Source: Bacteroidia bacterium
Lineage (GTDB): Bacteria; Bacteroidota; Bacteroidia; Chitinophagales; JAUHXS01
Length of the DNA stretch: 64,000 bases
Direction: 5' to 3'
Assembly: GCA_030426955.1 (NCBI GenBank)
Contig: JAUHXS010000010.1
Span: 54,036-118,035 of the forward strand
Shown: positions 20,295 through 29,600 of the stretch, in pieces
Layout: every line of letters starts with the position of its first letter
How positions within the stretch are numbered: the first letter of the stretch is position 1
The notes under the pieces: model-generated
What the model was told of the DNA's origin: nothing
Seen by the model: only the letters and a program-made list of their open reading frames with translations
Databases searched by the model: none
Translations under genes and position numbers: made by a program

Positions 20295-20663
20295 ATGAGA
20301 AGAGTAACAAATGCAGGATTAGAGAAAAGAGTCGGAGAAATCATATCAATGATAATCAATGGTGCAGATAGAGGGGATATAGTGCGATATAGTTCTAAAA
20401 ACTGGGGTATTGGAGAAAGACAAATCGATAAATATATAGTAAAAGCCAAGCTCAGAATTCAAAGAGAAATCACTAAGAACATAGAGTTTGACTATGCAAA
20501 AGCAATAATCCGATATGAAACATTGTATAAAAAAGCCATTGAAGTCGAAGATTATAGATTGGCATTATCTATAAATAAAGAACTATCATCAATTCAAGGG
20601 TTGCAGAAGCTAGAAATCAAGCATTCGGGCAATATTGAATTTATATCGAATATTCCCGATTAA
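20295..20663 (+). CDS. Phage terminase small subunit-like protein
   Basis: A 122-residue protein with an N-terminal helix-turn-helix-like segment (VTNAGLEKRVGEIISMI, RQIDKYIVKAK) and a helical C-terminal part, matching the size and layout of phage small terminase (TerS) subunits that recognise packaging sites. The stop overlaps the start of the large subunit by one base (TAATG), the usual TerS-TerL coupling. No other phage structural genes are visible. The assignment rests mainly on the partner gene. Confidence 0.7.
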   Translation: MRRVTNAGLEKRVGEIISMIINGADRGDIVRYSSKNWGIGERQIDKYIVKAKLRIQREITKNIEFDYAKAIIRYETLYKKAIEVEDYRLALSINKELSSIQGLQKLEIKHSGNIEFISNIPD

Positions 20664-21970
20664 TGAAAATTGATTTCTCCAAATACTATCGACCAAAACC
20701 AAAACAAGTCAAAGCCCATTCAAACAGAGCCAAGTACCTTCTGTTTGGAGGGGCAATGGGTGGTGGTAAAAGTTGGTTTTTATGTGGTGAAGCTATTAAG
20801 AATGCCATGATGTTTGAAGGGAATCGGTTAGTCATAGTTAGGAAAGAGCTATCCGTGTTAAGAAGAACAATCCTTATTACTTTTTTTTCTATTTGTCCTC
20901 CTGAAATTATTAAGAGTTATAACCAAAGTTCGTTGGTTATTACTTTCATTAATGGATCGGTTCTTACCTTTTTAGAAGCTAATACTAGTAAAGACCCATT
21001 GTTAAATAAACTAAAAGGGTTAGAGATTGGATGGTTTGGAATAGATGAAGCCAATGAGGTTTCTATTGAGGCTTATCAAATTTTAAAGACCCGATTACGA
21101 TGGACTTTGCCAAATGGGGAACAACCGAGATATGAGGGTAGATTGACGAGCAATCCTGAACAAAGTTGGTTGATTCCGACATTTATTCAATCATCAGACC
21201 CCAATCAGGTTTATATACAATCATTAACAACTGATAATTATGATGAGAATAGCGAATACTATCAGAGTTTAAAGGAGGCATTTGGAGATAATCCTCAGAT
21301 GATGAGGAAGTATCTATTGGGAGATTGGTTTATGATAGATACCATCAATCAGCTGATTCCATCAATGGCTATTGCAAAATGTGAGTCAACCATAACTGAT
21401 GGTGAGGGAATTTCATTAGGAATAGACCCTAGTAGATATGGAGATGACAGAACAGCTTTTATAGTAATAAATGGAGGTAATATTGAGCTAGCAGAAACTT
21501 ATCAAGAAACATCTATTAACCAGATAGTAACTAGAGCTATTGAATTAATTGATTCTTATGATATTCCCAATGACTGTGTTGGAATTGATGGCGTTGGGTT
21601 AGGAACTGGTGTTATTGATAATTTAAAAAGTTTGGGTTATGAGATACAGGAACTGATTGGTGGGGCAAAGCCTATTGACGTCCAAAATGAGGATGCTTTT
21701 CAGCCTTATAATTTACGCTCTCAAATGTATTATCAATTACGCAACGATATAATAGAAGGCTATATTGGTAACCTTAACGATCAAACTTTGAAACTAGAGT
21801 TAGGAGCTATCCAATATGAAATCAATTCGGAAAAGACAGTTAAGGTAATAGGAAAGGAAGCGATTAAAAAAGTGCTAGGTAAGAGTCCCGACTTGGCTGA
21901 TGCGATGTGTTATGCTAATTGGGTGAGGGTTGTTAGGGTACAATATGCTTATGAGTTACCTTTTATTTAG
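20663..21970 (+). CDS. Phage terminase large subunit
   Basis: A 435-residue TerL, the ATP-driven packaging motor and nuclease. The N-terminal ATPase has Walker A in LLFGGAMGGGKSWF (about residue 30) and Walker B in IGWFGIDEANEVS (about 130). The C-terminal RNase-H-like nuclease has Asp residues in GIDPSRYGDDRTAF, VGIDGVGLGTG and LADAMCYANW. It appears full length and intact, yet portal, capsid, tail and lysis genes are absent on both sides. It is either a prophage remnant or part of a phage-satellite-like element. Confidence 0.92.
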   Translation: MKIDFSKYYRPKPKQVKAHSNRAKYLLFGGAMGGGKSWFLCGEAIKNAMMFEGNRLVIVRKELSVLRRTILITFFSICPPEIIKSYNQSSLVITFINGSVLTFLEANTSKDPLLNKLKGLEIGWFGIDEANEVSIEAYQILKTRLRWTLPNGEQPRYEGRLTSNPEQSWLIPTFIQSSDPNQVYIQSLTTDNYDENSEYYQSLKEAFGDNPQMMRKYLLGDWFMIDTINQLIPSMAIAKCESTITDGEGISLGIDPSRYGDDRTAFIVINGGNIELAETYQETSINQIVTRAIELIDSYDIPNDCVGIDGVGLGTGVIDNLKSLGYEIQELIGGAKPIDVQNEDAFQPYNLRSQMYYQLRNDIIEGYIGNLNDQTLKLELGAIQYEINSEKTVKVIGKEAIKKVLGKSPDLADAMCYANWVRVVRVQYAYELPFI

Positions 21971-22004
21971 ATATTTTGAAATAGCCACTAATATTAAACT
22001 TGTC

Positions 22005-22958
22005 TTACCTAGCTTTTACTTCAATATAGTAGGTCAGAGCAGCTTCCCGATTTATATATACCGTATAATATGATTTACCAATCTTTTCAAACGGGTAATC
22101 GCTGGTAATACGATAATTAGTGGTATATATATCATTATCATTGTTGAAGCGAATCACATCTGAATAATCTTCCTTATCATAAGAAACTTCTATATAACGT
22201 ACTCTTTTCTCACTTCTAAATGACAATTTTAATGTATCTCCAACAAAGAAAGTTAACGTACCTGATTCAGGTGATATAAGAGATATACCTCTTACCAGGG
22301 CGTCAGAATAAATCAATGGGTAGTTTGAAAAGTCTTCCTTACTCCAATTAGTTGATATAAATAGTTTGTTTTCATCTAATGGGTAATGGTTATACTTGAA
22401 TAGCTCTGGGTTACAATAAAAGTAGAATTCGTTAAAATTTTTTTCAAAATCACAATCGCCTGGTGAAGAATATCCTGCTGCCCAAGTAACATCTATTAAG
22501 TGCCATTCATTCTCTGTAAAAACTGCATTCCATGCATGATCTCCCTCCCCCTTGAGTTTTACTCCTATATCCTCAGAGCCATTTCTCGCAAAACCATCAA
22601 TAATTTGACATTTGATATTAATTGAATTACAAAGTTCCTTAAATAAACTTGAGTATCCCGAGCAAACGGCTTTTTCCTGCTTGAGAATTTTGTTGGGATC
22701 AGTGGTTATTAGACTTTCATTTTTTAATGCCTCACAATCGTAAGAAATATGATGTGAAACCCACGTAAAGATTGCTCTAACTTTTACATGCTTTTCATTA
22801 AAGCGATCAGTTAATTGTTTAGCAAGTTTTTCTACGTTTCCCTTGCTGTCTAGTTGTTTTGCAAAGCTGTCTACTTTGTGGTAATTGTAACTTGTGTAAT
22901 CAATGTTTTGTGCAATACAAAGAGAATTAAGAGAAAACAATGCTATAATTATTTTCAT
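22005..22958 (-). CDS. Secreted transglutaminase-like protein
   Basis: A 317-residue protein with a signal peptide (MKIIIALFSLNSLCIAQ). The transglutaminase-core catalytic triad is visible: Cys in KAVCSGYSSLFKE, His in GDHAWNAV and Asp in WHLIDVTWAAG. A C-terminal beta-rich segment (SPESGTLTFFVGDTLKL) follows. Such proteins are usually peptidases or crosslinking enzymes of the cyk3/YebA type. It overlaps the gene upstream by four bases (22955-22958), forming a two-gene operon on the minus strand inside the accessory island. The substrate is unknown. Confidence 0.85.
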   Translation of the reverse strand: MKIIIALFSLNSLCIAQNIDYTSYNYHKVDSFAKQLDSKGNVEKLAKQLTDRFNEKHVKVRAIFTWVSHHISYDCEALKNESLITTDPNKILKQEKAVCSGYSSLFKELCNSINIKCQIIDGFARNGSEDIGVKLKGEGDHAWNAVFTENEWHLIDVTWAAGYSSPGDCDFEKNFNEFYFYCNPELFKYNHYPLDENKLFISTNWSKEDFSNYPLIYSDALVRGISLISPESGTLTFFVGDTLKLSFRSEKRVRYIEVSYDKEDYSDVIRFNNDNDIYTTNYRITSDYPFEKIGKSYYTVYINREAALTYYIEVKAR

Positions 22959-23905
22959 TTGCTCAAGGCTATATCATTAAATTCTTCAATTAACAACTTT
23001 ATTTTCTGCTCATCTCTCCTATCGTGGTAATAATTAGAATCAGAAAAGATTTTATGGAGAAGCCGCTCTAAGTCTTTATTAGGTTTGTTTTCAACTATTT
23101 TATACATGATATCATGAAGCTCCCATTTTGAGGCTCTAGAAGCACAGTCTACTAGATGCTTGATTAGCTTTTCTCTTTGGTCATTAGGGACAAACTGAAT
23201 GAGCAATAATTCACCGTCTCTTAATTTATCACAGGAGAAAAGTATATTTTGCAACCGTGCTTTCTGTTCACTAGTAATGTATTTGTTATATGCCGTGCTC
23301 TTCGGGTTCTTACTGTAAACGTAATGGCTTATCTGATTAGTAAGCTCAAACGCCCCATCCCACCTAGTCAAGCGACTTGTGCAAAGCTGGACAAGCCATT
23401 CTGTAATAAGCTCATTCCTTCTTTTCTTGTTACTTTGTTTTTGTATGTTAAAATAGGATAAAATACTATTCTTGTAATGATTTAGTTCTTCTTCACTACT
23501 TACTACTTTAGACCCATAAGACAAACCATTCGTGTAAAATAGGTCTGACTCTTTATCTTTATTGATGAAGGCTACTACGGTTTCTCCATCTGGATAACGT
23601 GCTGGTGAAGGACAAATCATATTAGGAGAATATGTGACAATTGCTTGTTGCAACTCCTTCTTTCCTTTTAGCATACTAACGATGTGGAGTTTTGCACGCT
23701 CATCGAAATAACCATTCCAAATTGTATCTCCAGTTAATGAGTCTATTCTAGCAATCGTTAGTTCTCTCTTAATATGCTCTACTTTTGCTATTACAATGTA
23801 ATCACTACTTAATATGAGAGTTTGCAGAGGAACAGGAGTGATTGGATAAGCAAATAGTTCAATCACTAGAAATGATAAGATAAATATAGAAAACAGCCTA
23901 TGCAT
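22955..23905 (-). CDS. Secreted hypothetical protein, partner of the transglutaminase-like gene
   Basis: A 316-residue exported protein; the signal peptide is MHRLFSIFILSFLVIELFA. The N-terminal half is beta-rich (SSDYIVIAKVEHIKRELTIA, EERAKLHIVSMLKGKKE-like region) and resembles the small secreted domain that reports on glycan or protease systems, but no family is firmly recognised. The C-terminal half is helical and charged. It overlaps the transglutaminase gene by four bases (ATGA type), so the two are translated together. Confidence 0.65.
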   Translation of the reverse strand: MHRLFSIFILSFLVIELFAYPITPVPLQTLILSSDYIVIAKVEHIKRELTIARIDSLTGDTIWNGYFDERAKLHIVSMLKGKKELQQAIVTYSPNMICPSPARYPDGETVVAFINKDKESDLFYTNGLSYGSKVVSSEEELNHYKNSILSYFNIQKQSNKKRRNELITEWLVQLCTSRLTRWDGAFELTNQISHYVYSKNPKSTAYNKYITSEQKARLQNILFSCDKLRDGELLLIQFVPNDQREKLIKHLVDCASRASKWELHDIMYKIVENKPNKDLERLLHKIFSDSNYYHDRRDEQKIKLLIEEFNDIALSK

Positions 23906-24123
23906 CCAAAGTTTAAATTATGGTAAAAACTTTTAGTCTCAAATTACATTTTTGGTACGTTGTACGTAAATTTTATTCAAATAGTTGCAACAAGTGTAGG
24001 TTTACAAATCTGCAAACCAGAGAGACCAATCAAACGAAATTTTGTAACTTGTCCCCGTAATAAAAAGATATTATATCGAATAGATAATAAAGACATAAAG
24101 ATTTAATGCGTTAGCGTTATCCT

Positions 24124-24231
24124 AGTTCTTCAAACACCACATTATGAGCTTAACAGGGATAGCCGTTCGTGTTTCGGTATGCGCCGAACACAACGGATTC
24201 TGTTAAGCGGGTTGTGGTGACCTGAAGAACT
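24124..24231. repeat. 108-nt multi-stem imperfect palindrome (structured element)
   Basis: Nested complementary arms are read directly: AGTTCTTCA (24124) with TGAAGAACT (24223); CACCACA (24135) with TGTGGTG (24213); GCTTAACAG (24148) with CTGTTAAGC (24200); CCGTT (24163) with AACGG (24192); GTGTT-CGG (24169) with CCGAACAC (24184). About 38 base pairs form one long hairpin with small bulges. It lies in the 407-base gap between the divergent secreted-protein gene (ends 23905) and the T9SS gene at 24313. The rest of the gap has no ORF; it contains a GGTTT...AAACC arm around 24000. Confidence 0.7.
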
Positions 24232-24312
24232 GATGATGTTGTCCCTTCGGCGCTGTTGTTTAGATTAAAAACCACATTCATTGGAGGGGGTGAATGACAA
24301 ACCTCAATTCCA

Positions 24313-25479
24313 ATGAGAAAACTATTGATTGTATTATTATTAAGTGGTTGTTTAAGCACTTTTTCACAAACGTATTCAGGACACATATATCATATAGGAG
24401 GGACTTTGCACGCCAGCTATGACTTAGTTGATCGAACACCTCTATTCTCATCTGCTTCAGAATTAATTAAAGACATAAAAAATACTGATTTAGTTGGTAC
24501 TTCCTTTACAGGATCATGGACAACAGGAACAGGCAATAACACAATGTTTGTTAAAGACAATACCATTGACTTTAACACTTTTTCTAGCACACAAATAACG
24601 AATAGTTATAATTCAGGAGTCCCTGCATCAACAGTTACAAACCCTTCTAATGGGGACATATTCATAGCAAAGCTTCGTTCTACTGATAGTTTTGCAGTGA
24701 TCAAAATAACCAATATTGACCCTACTGATAGCACTTGTGCTTGCTCCAATGTAGGGAAGATGACTTTTGACTTTGAAATAGAAGAATCTTGTCCCGAAAA
24801 TATTCCCGAATTACAAGACAACGTTTCAATTTGCTTGGATGATGATGTAATCTTAAACGGCGGTGTTGGATATAGTTCCTATTCCTGGAACACTGGAAGC
24901 AATGCTCAAAGTATTACTGTTAGTGATTCAGGGATGTATGTTTTAACAGTAACTGATGATAATGGTTGTATAACAACAGATACTGCAATTGTAACGGTAT
25001 TATTTCCACCCGATGTTTCTATAGTAAAAACCGATGACTTACTGACTGCCAATGTATCGGAAAGTGTAACAATGTATCAATGGTTATTAAACGGTAATGA
25101 AATTACGGGGGCTAATTTACAATCACACCAAGCAACAGAAAATGGATATTATCAAGTAAAAGTTCAAGGGACAAATAACTGTTGGAATACTTCTGAATCC
25201 CTAGTTGTGGAAGTAGGTAATGAAACCACTATAGCAAGATATAGCAGTGAATCCTCACTTACCATATACCCTAATCCAACAAATGATAAGATTTATTTCA
25301 AGAATTTATCTACCCCAATGAACTATACTTTAATTAACGCTTTAGGGCAAATTGTAAAAGTTGGAATCTTAAACAGCAATGTTTTAGAGCTTGATAACTA
25401 TTCAGCAGGAATATATAAGTTATTGACAATAGATCAAAATAACAAGATTAGATATAGTACCAACCTTATTAAAAACTAA
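24313..25479 (+). CDS. T9SS-exported surface protein with Ig-like repeats
   Basis: A 388-residue exported protein. The signal peptide is MRKLLIVLLLSGCLSTFSQ. An N-terminal domain of unknown family (about 20-160) contains CACSNVGKMTFDFEIEE; then come PKD/Ig-like segments (SYSWNTGSNAQSITVSDSGMY, YQWLLNGNEITGANL). It ends with a type A T9SS sorting domain (LTIYPNPTNDKIYFKN...YSAGIYKLLTI). It is bracketed by large hairpin elements on both sides, like a cassette. Ligand or activity is unknown. Confidence 0.82.
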   Translation: MRKLLIVLLLSGCLSTFSQTYSGHIYHIGGTLHASYDLVDRTPLFSSASELIKDIKNTDLVGTSFTGSWTTGTGNNTMFVKDNTIDFNTFSSTQITNSYNSGVPASTVTNPSNGDIFIAKLRSTDSFAVIKITNIDPTDSTCACSNVGKMTFDFEIEESCPENIPELQDNVSICLDDDVILNGGVGYSSYSWNTGSNAQSITVSDSGMYVLTVTDDNGCITTDTAIVTVLFPPDVSIVKTDDLLTANVSESVTMYQWLLNGNEITGANLQSHQATENGYYQVKVQGTNNCWNTSESLVVEVGNETTIARYSSESSLTIYPNPTNDKIYFKNLSTPMNYTLINALGQIVKVGILNSNVLELDNYSAGIYKLLTIDQNNKIRYSTNLIKN

Positions 25480-25494
25480 TTATCCAAAAAACGA

Positions 25495-25607
25495 ACATGG
25501 CACTTTGCATTGAACGTTTAATAAGTGATTGATTTTTATAATCATACAATAAAAACAAATCATACTTATTAAGGATGCTTTCAAGCATATAACAAATTCC
25601 GCCATGT
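25495..25607. repeat. Downstream multi-arm palindrome after the T9SS gene
   Basis: The outer arms are ACATGGC (25495) and GCCATGT (25601). The inner arms are TTAATAAGT (25518) and ACTTATTAA (25564) with further partial pairing, plus a separate hairpin ATGCTT-TC-AAGCAT at 25575-25588. It is immediately 3' of the gene ending at 25479. The gap 25480-25875 otherwise has no ORF. It could be a terminator-like structure, a fold-back element or part of a cassette boundary. Confidence 0.5.
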
Positions 25608-25813
25608 ATATATATGATATTGTTCTTATGAAATTTCGTGGCAAAAACAAATTTGGTGCTTGATTTTAGATCAAGTTAAAACAAAGGTAAGATTGGAAGA
25701 TTGTACTGTTATGGAGATTATTGAGATATAGAGAAGAAAATAATCTGCATGAATAAAGTTTATCATATTTTGCTTCGCAATTTTGTATTTAATATACTTT
25801 AAGATTACTTTTA

Positions 25814-25862
25814 AGAGTTGTTAGTATATAAATAATCATGTAAAATGATTATCAACAACTCT
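25814..25862. promoter_or_regulatory. Nested palindrome upstream of hamA (operator or leader hairpin)
   Basis: The outer arms AGAGTTGTT (25814) and AACAACTCT (25854) are perfect 9-bp inverted repeats. The inner arms ATAATCAT (25832) and ATGATTAT (25845) are perfect 8-bp with a GTAAA loop. The structure ends 13 bases before the hamA ATG, so it either binds a repressor or folds in the mRNA leader and hides the start. Confidence 0.6.
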
Positions 25863-25875
25863 AGCCAAAGACCTT

Positions 25876-26676
25876 ATGCATAAATTTGAAAAACTTGACT
25901 TCGACTTTTCAGATGAAAAAATAGAAGAATACGCAAGTATATATGTAAAACTAAGGTCTCATCTTAAGAATATAGAAGACATAGATGTAGACCCAAGATT
26001 TAAAAATCTCGGATTCAATACTGATAAAATCAAGAAGATTCTTAAGGCGAATACCATTCCCATTAGGACTAGAGATAAAGGAGTTCATAGGGACATTTAT
26101 AGAAGTGATTTTGGAGAATTATTGTTAACTCTTTTCTTTGACAAAGAATATCACAGTATAGGCGAGTCTTTTATTATTCCAATAAAAAATATTTGGGATA
26201 GAGAACATAATGATCTTCCTGGAAGGGGAATTGACGTGACAGGATATCAGATAGATTCAGGAAAGATTAAGTTGTTACTTGGAGAAGGAAAGGTATCAGG
26301 AGAAAACAATAGTCCTCCTCAGTCTTCTAACGAGATATATAAAGAGCAAAAGAAGTATATAGCTCAAGATCAGACCTATTTAAAAAGAAGATTATCTAAC
26401 TATTCAAAAAAGACAACTGCTGAAGATTCTAAAATCTTAACAATGGTTTTGTTTGCTATTGAAGATAAATTAGACAATGTTTATGAAATAGTTCACGGGT
26501 GTTGCTTAGTTCGAGATATTAATTGCTATAGAGAGGAAGATTTTGGAAAAATGAAGTCTAAACAAAATGAATTTGAAAGCAATGAGATTCATTTTATAAT
26601 TCCTGTGCTAGATAGATCAATCGAAGATACAATAGACGTATTTTATAAAAAAGTTATAGATATAGCTAATGGATAG
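25876..26676 (+). CDS. hamA: HamA-type DUF1837 nuclease of a Hachiman defence system
   Basis: A 266-residue cytoplasmic protein of the DUF1837/HamA type. The PD-(D/E)xK-like nuclease core is visible: Glu81 in SDFGELLLTLFF, Asp120 in LPGRGIDVTGY, and Glu137-x-Lys139 in LLLGEGKVSGE. Hachiman HamA is the effector nuclease held in check by HamB and unleashed on DNA damage or phage replication intermediates (known for the family). It overlaps the helicase gene by eight bases. The start follows the nested palindrome. An alternative reading as a restriction endonuclease is less likely, because no methylase or specificity subunit is nearby. Confidence 0.85.
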   Translation: MHKFEKLDFDFSDEKIEEYASIYVKLRSHLKNIEDIDVDPRFKNLGFNTDKIKKILKANTIPIRTRDKGVHRDIYRSDFGELLLTLFFDKEYHSIGESFIIPIKNIWDREHNDLPGRGIDVTGYQIDSGKIKLLLGEGKVSGENNSPPQSSNEIYKEQKKYIAQDQTYLKRRLSNYSKKTTAEDSKILTMVLFAIEDKLDNVYEIVHGCCLVRDINCYREEDFGKMKSKQNEFESNEIHFIIPVLDRSIEDTIDVFYKKVIDIANG

Positions 26677-29600
26677 TGAGACTTTAAATATTGATAAAAT
26701 TCTTAATCGTCACTCTTCCTTTCAAAAACTTTACGAGGATAGTCAATCCAATTACGTAGAAAAAATACTAACAAATAGCTCCACTGAAACAATTGGATCA
26801 GATAAAGTTCTTAGATATGCTTTTCTACTATATAACAATGCACTAACTAAGGAAATTAAAACAACTCAAAAAGAGGTTGAGTTAGATTTTGAAAAAGTCT
26901 ATTATTTATTGCGTTCACTAGACATTTCAGCCGTTGAAGAGCAATTTGAAACTGTATGGGGTATAGATAACATTGACACAAAGGTTATATACTATTTTCA
27001 TTTAGCTGTAACTGGATTACTTTCAAATAATGATATCAAGGTACAAGTTGACCTAAAAAAGTATAAATATAAATCAAACGATATTACTAATTGGGAAGAC
27101 AAGCTAATAACACAGGTATTTAATGCAGTCATTCTATTGATAAGAAAAGATGGTGTAACTGACATAAAAGATGGACTTTCAATAATAGAAGAGCTAAAAC
27201 AAATTCAAGAAACTTATGAAGATAGCTTTTTAAATGAAGCAGGTGAGAGTAAAGTTGACAAAGCCATTAACCTAATTGGATATTATCATATTTGCAAACT
27301 TCTCATTGAAACTTCTAATTACCTATTGCAAGGATATGGATATGGGGAAAACTTAATAAATATTATTACCCGCCATACAAAATATGCTATTGAGTCACTG
27401 ATTAATAAACCTAGAATACAAAATTGCACCAACGTTATAAGCCAAATCTGTAAAAAGCTTCATAGTAACTGTATATGGACTCAAACAAGCTCCCTTAGTA
27501 CTAATATAAAAGCTCTTTGTAAGACATTAAATGAAAAAAACATCATTGATCTTTTACCTTCACAACAAGAAGCAATAAAAAATAATTTTTTGGATCCTGC
27601 TTCAAGTGCGACAATTCTTCAGATGCCCACAAGTGCTGGAAAAACATTACTTGCTGAGTTTGCAATCTTGCAAACAAAAGCATTGATTCCTGATGCTAAA
27701 ATAGTTTATCTAGTTCCTACTAGAGCCTTGATTAATCAAGTTATGGGTGATCTTAGAGAAGATTTTGAGGGACTAAATATAGACATTGAAAAATGTAGTG
27801 GTGCAATAGAACTTGACCCTTCTGAAGATTTATTCCTCAACTCTAAAATAGATATTCTAATTGCTACTCCAGAGAAGTTTGACCTCTTAATAAGAAAGGA
27901 TCACCCTGTAACGCATGATATTTCTTTAGTTATTGTAGACGAGGCGCATAATATTAGCAATGGGCAAAGAGGAGCCCGACTAGAGCTCCTGCTTTCGATT
28001 TTAAAAAGAGAGAAACCTAATTTAAGATACTTATTATTAACACCATTCATTCCCCAAAAAGAAAACGGTGAAATTATCAGAGATTGGCTTTCTTCTGGCA
28101 AAACTTCAATTCCTCCAATTCTAGTTGATTGGAAACCCTCTGATAAGATTTTTCTCGGCATTAAGGAACATAAAAACGATTTTAAAGCCGAAATTCTTCC
28201 AAGTTTATATGACTGGACAATAAAGGAGACCGATATTAAGTTGGGGAAACCCGAAATACATTCCACTGCAAAAAAAGAGAGGCTATTTGAATTTAATGCC
28301 AAACACTTTTCTAATGAAGATAAGAGTATATTATTTCTATGTTGGGGGAAAGGAACAGCAGATAAGAAAGCTAATCTTCTTTATGAAAATTTGGATGTAG
28401 AAATAAAGAAGTCTGAAAAGGTTAACTTAGTTTCCCGCTATATCGAGGAAGTTGTTGGAGAACCCACTACGATTTCAAAGGTCTTAAAAAAAGGAATTGC
28501 GGTACATCATGCTGGGTTGACAGATGAAATTAAATTACTTGTTGAGCATTTAATTAAACAAAGAGAAGTAAGTCATATTTGTGCTACAACAACAGTTGCT
28601 CAAGGTATAAATTTCCCAATATCAACTATACATTTTGATGATTTCAGAAAAGGTTCTTCAGGAAATTTATCCATAAGTGAATTCAGAAATATTGTCGGCA
28701 GAGCTGGTAGAACATTAGTAGACAATGTAGGAAAAATCCTATTTCCATTTAACTCTAAGACAAATAAAGATAAAGCAAGAGAGTACCTTAAATCTGATTC
28801 AGAGGAAATCACAAGCGCACTACTAGATTTAATTTTGAAGTCCGAAAAAATAGTTAATGCCTTTTCTAATTCAGAAAACAATGAGGAACGGAAGGAATTA
28901 TTTAAAGACAATCAAGCATTATCCTCTCTAATACAATACATTATCCATTTACTCAATATAAGTAATGATGATACATTTGTTGATGAAATTGAAGATTTAT
29001 TCAAAGATAGTTTAGGTTATCATATTGTAGATGATGAAAAGAAAGCAAGGTTTATCCAAATATGTCAGACACTATATTTCAGCTTAAAAGAAAATAGTTC
29101 AAGTGGAATTTTATCTTATGCCGATAAGACTGGCTTTAGTGTTCCATCAGTTCTTGAGATAATGAAAGCAAAAAGCTCAAATCCTGAAATTCTTAATAAA
29201 GAAAATTGGGACCCAAATAATTTGTTTAGTCAGCAAGACTATTCCTCAATGACCAACAAGGTAAGCATAATAGCGCACCTCAGGGAGGTTGGCTTAGGAA
29301 CAGATTCTACATATTCAGCATTTAACCCTGAAACTGTTTCAAAAATATTAGTTGATTGGGTTAATGGAGATAATATATCTATCTTATCTAAGATTCATCC
29401 GTCTTTTAGAAATAAAGGTGAAGATAGAATCAATGACTTTGTAAGTTATTTAACTAGTGCAACGTTTAAGTCGTCATGGGGCTTAAGCGCATTAGAGGGC
29501 ATTGTTAATGCTAAAGGAGACAACATTCAAGATACAAATTCTTACATCCCATCTATGGTTTACTATGGAGTAAGAACTAAGGAGGCTATTGCACTAAGAA

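Noticed and set aside
24148-24208. A true integron attC site
   Set aside because: Arms fit RYYYAAC/GTTRRRY, but base pairing continues strongly outside the R boxes on both sides and no integron integrase is in the window; kept only as a hypothesis in the findings.
24150-24386. 78-aa minus ORF over the hairpin region
   Set aside because: It is a shadow of the 108-nt palindrome and of the T9SS gene start; no start context or family.
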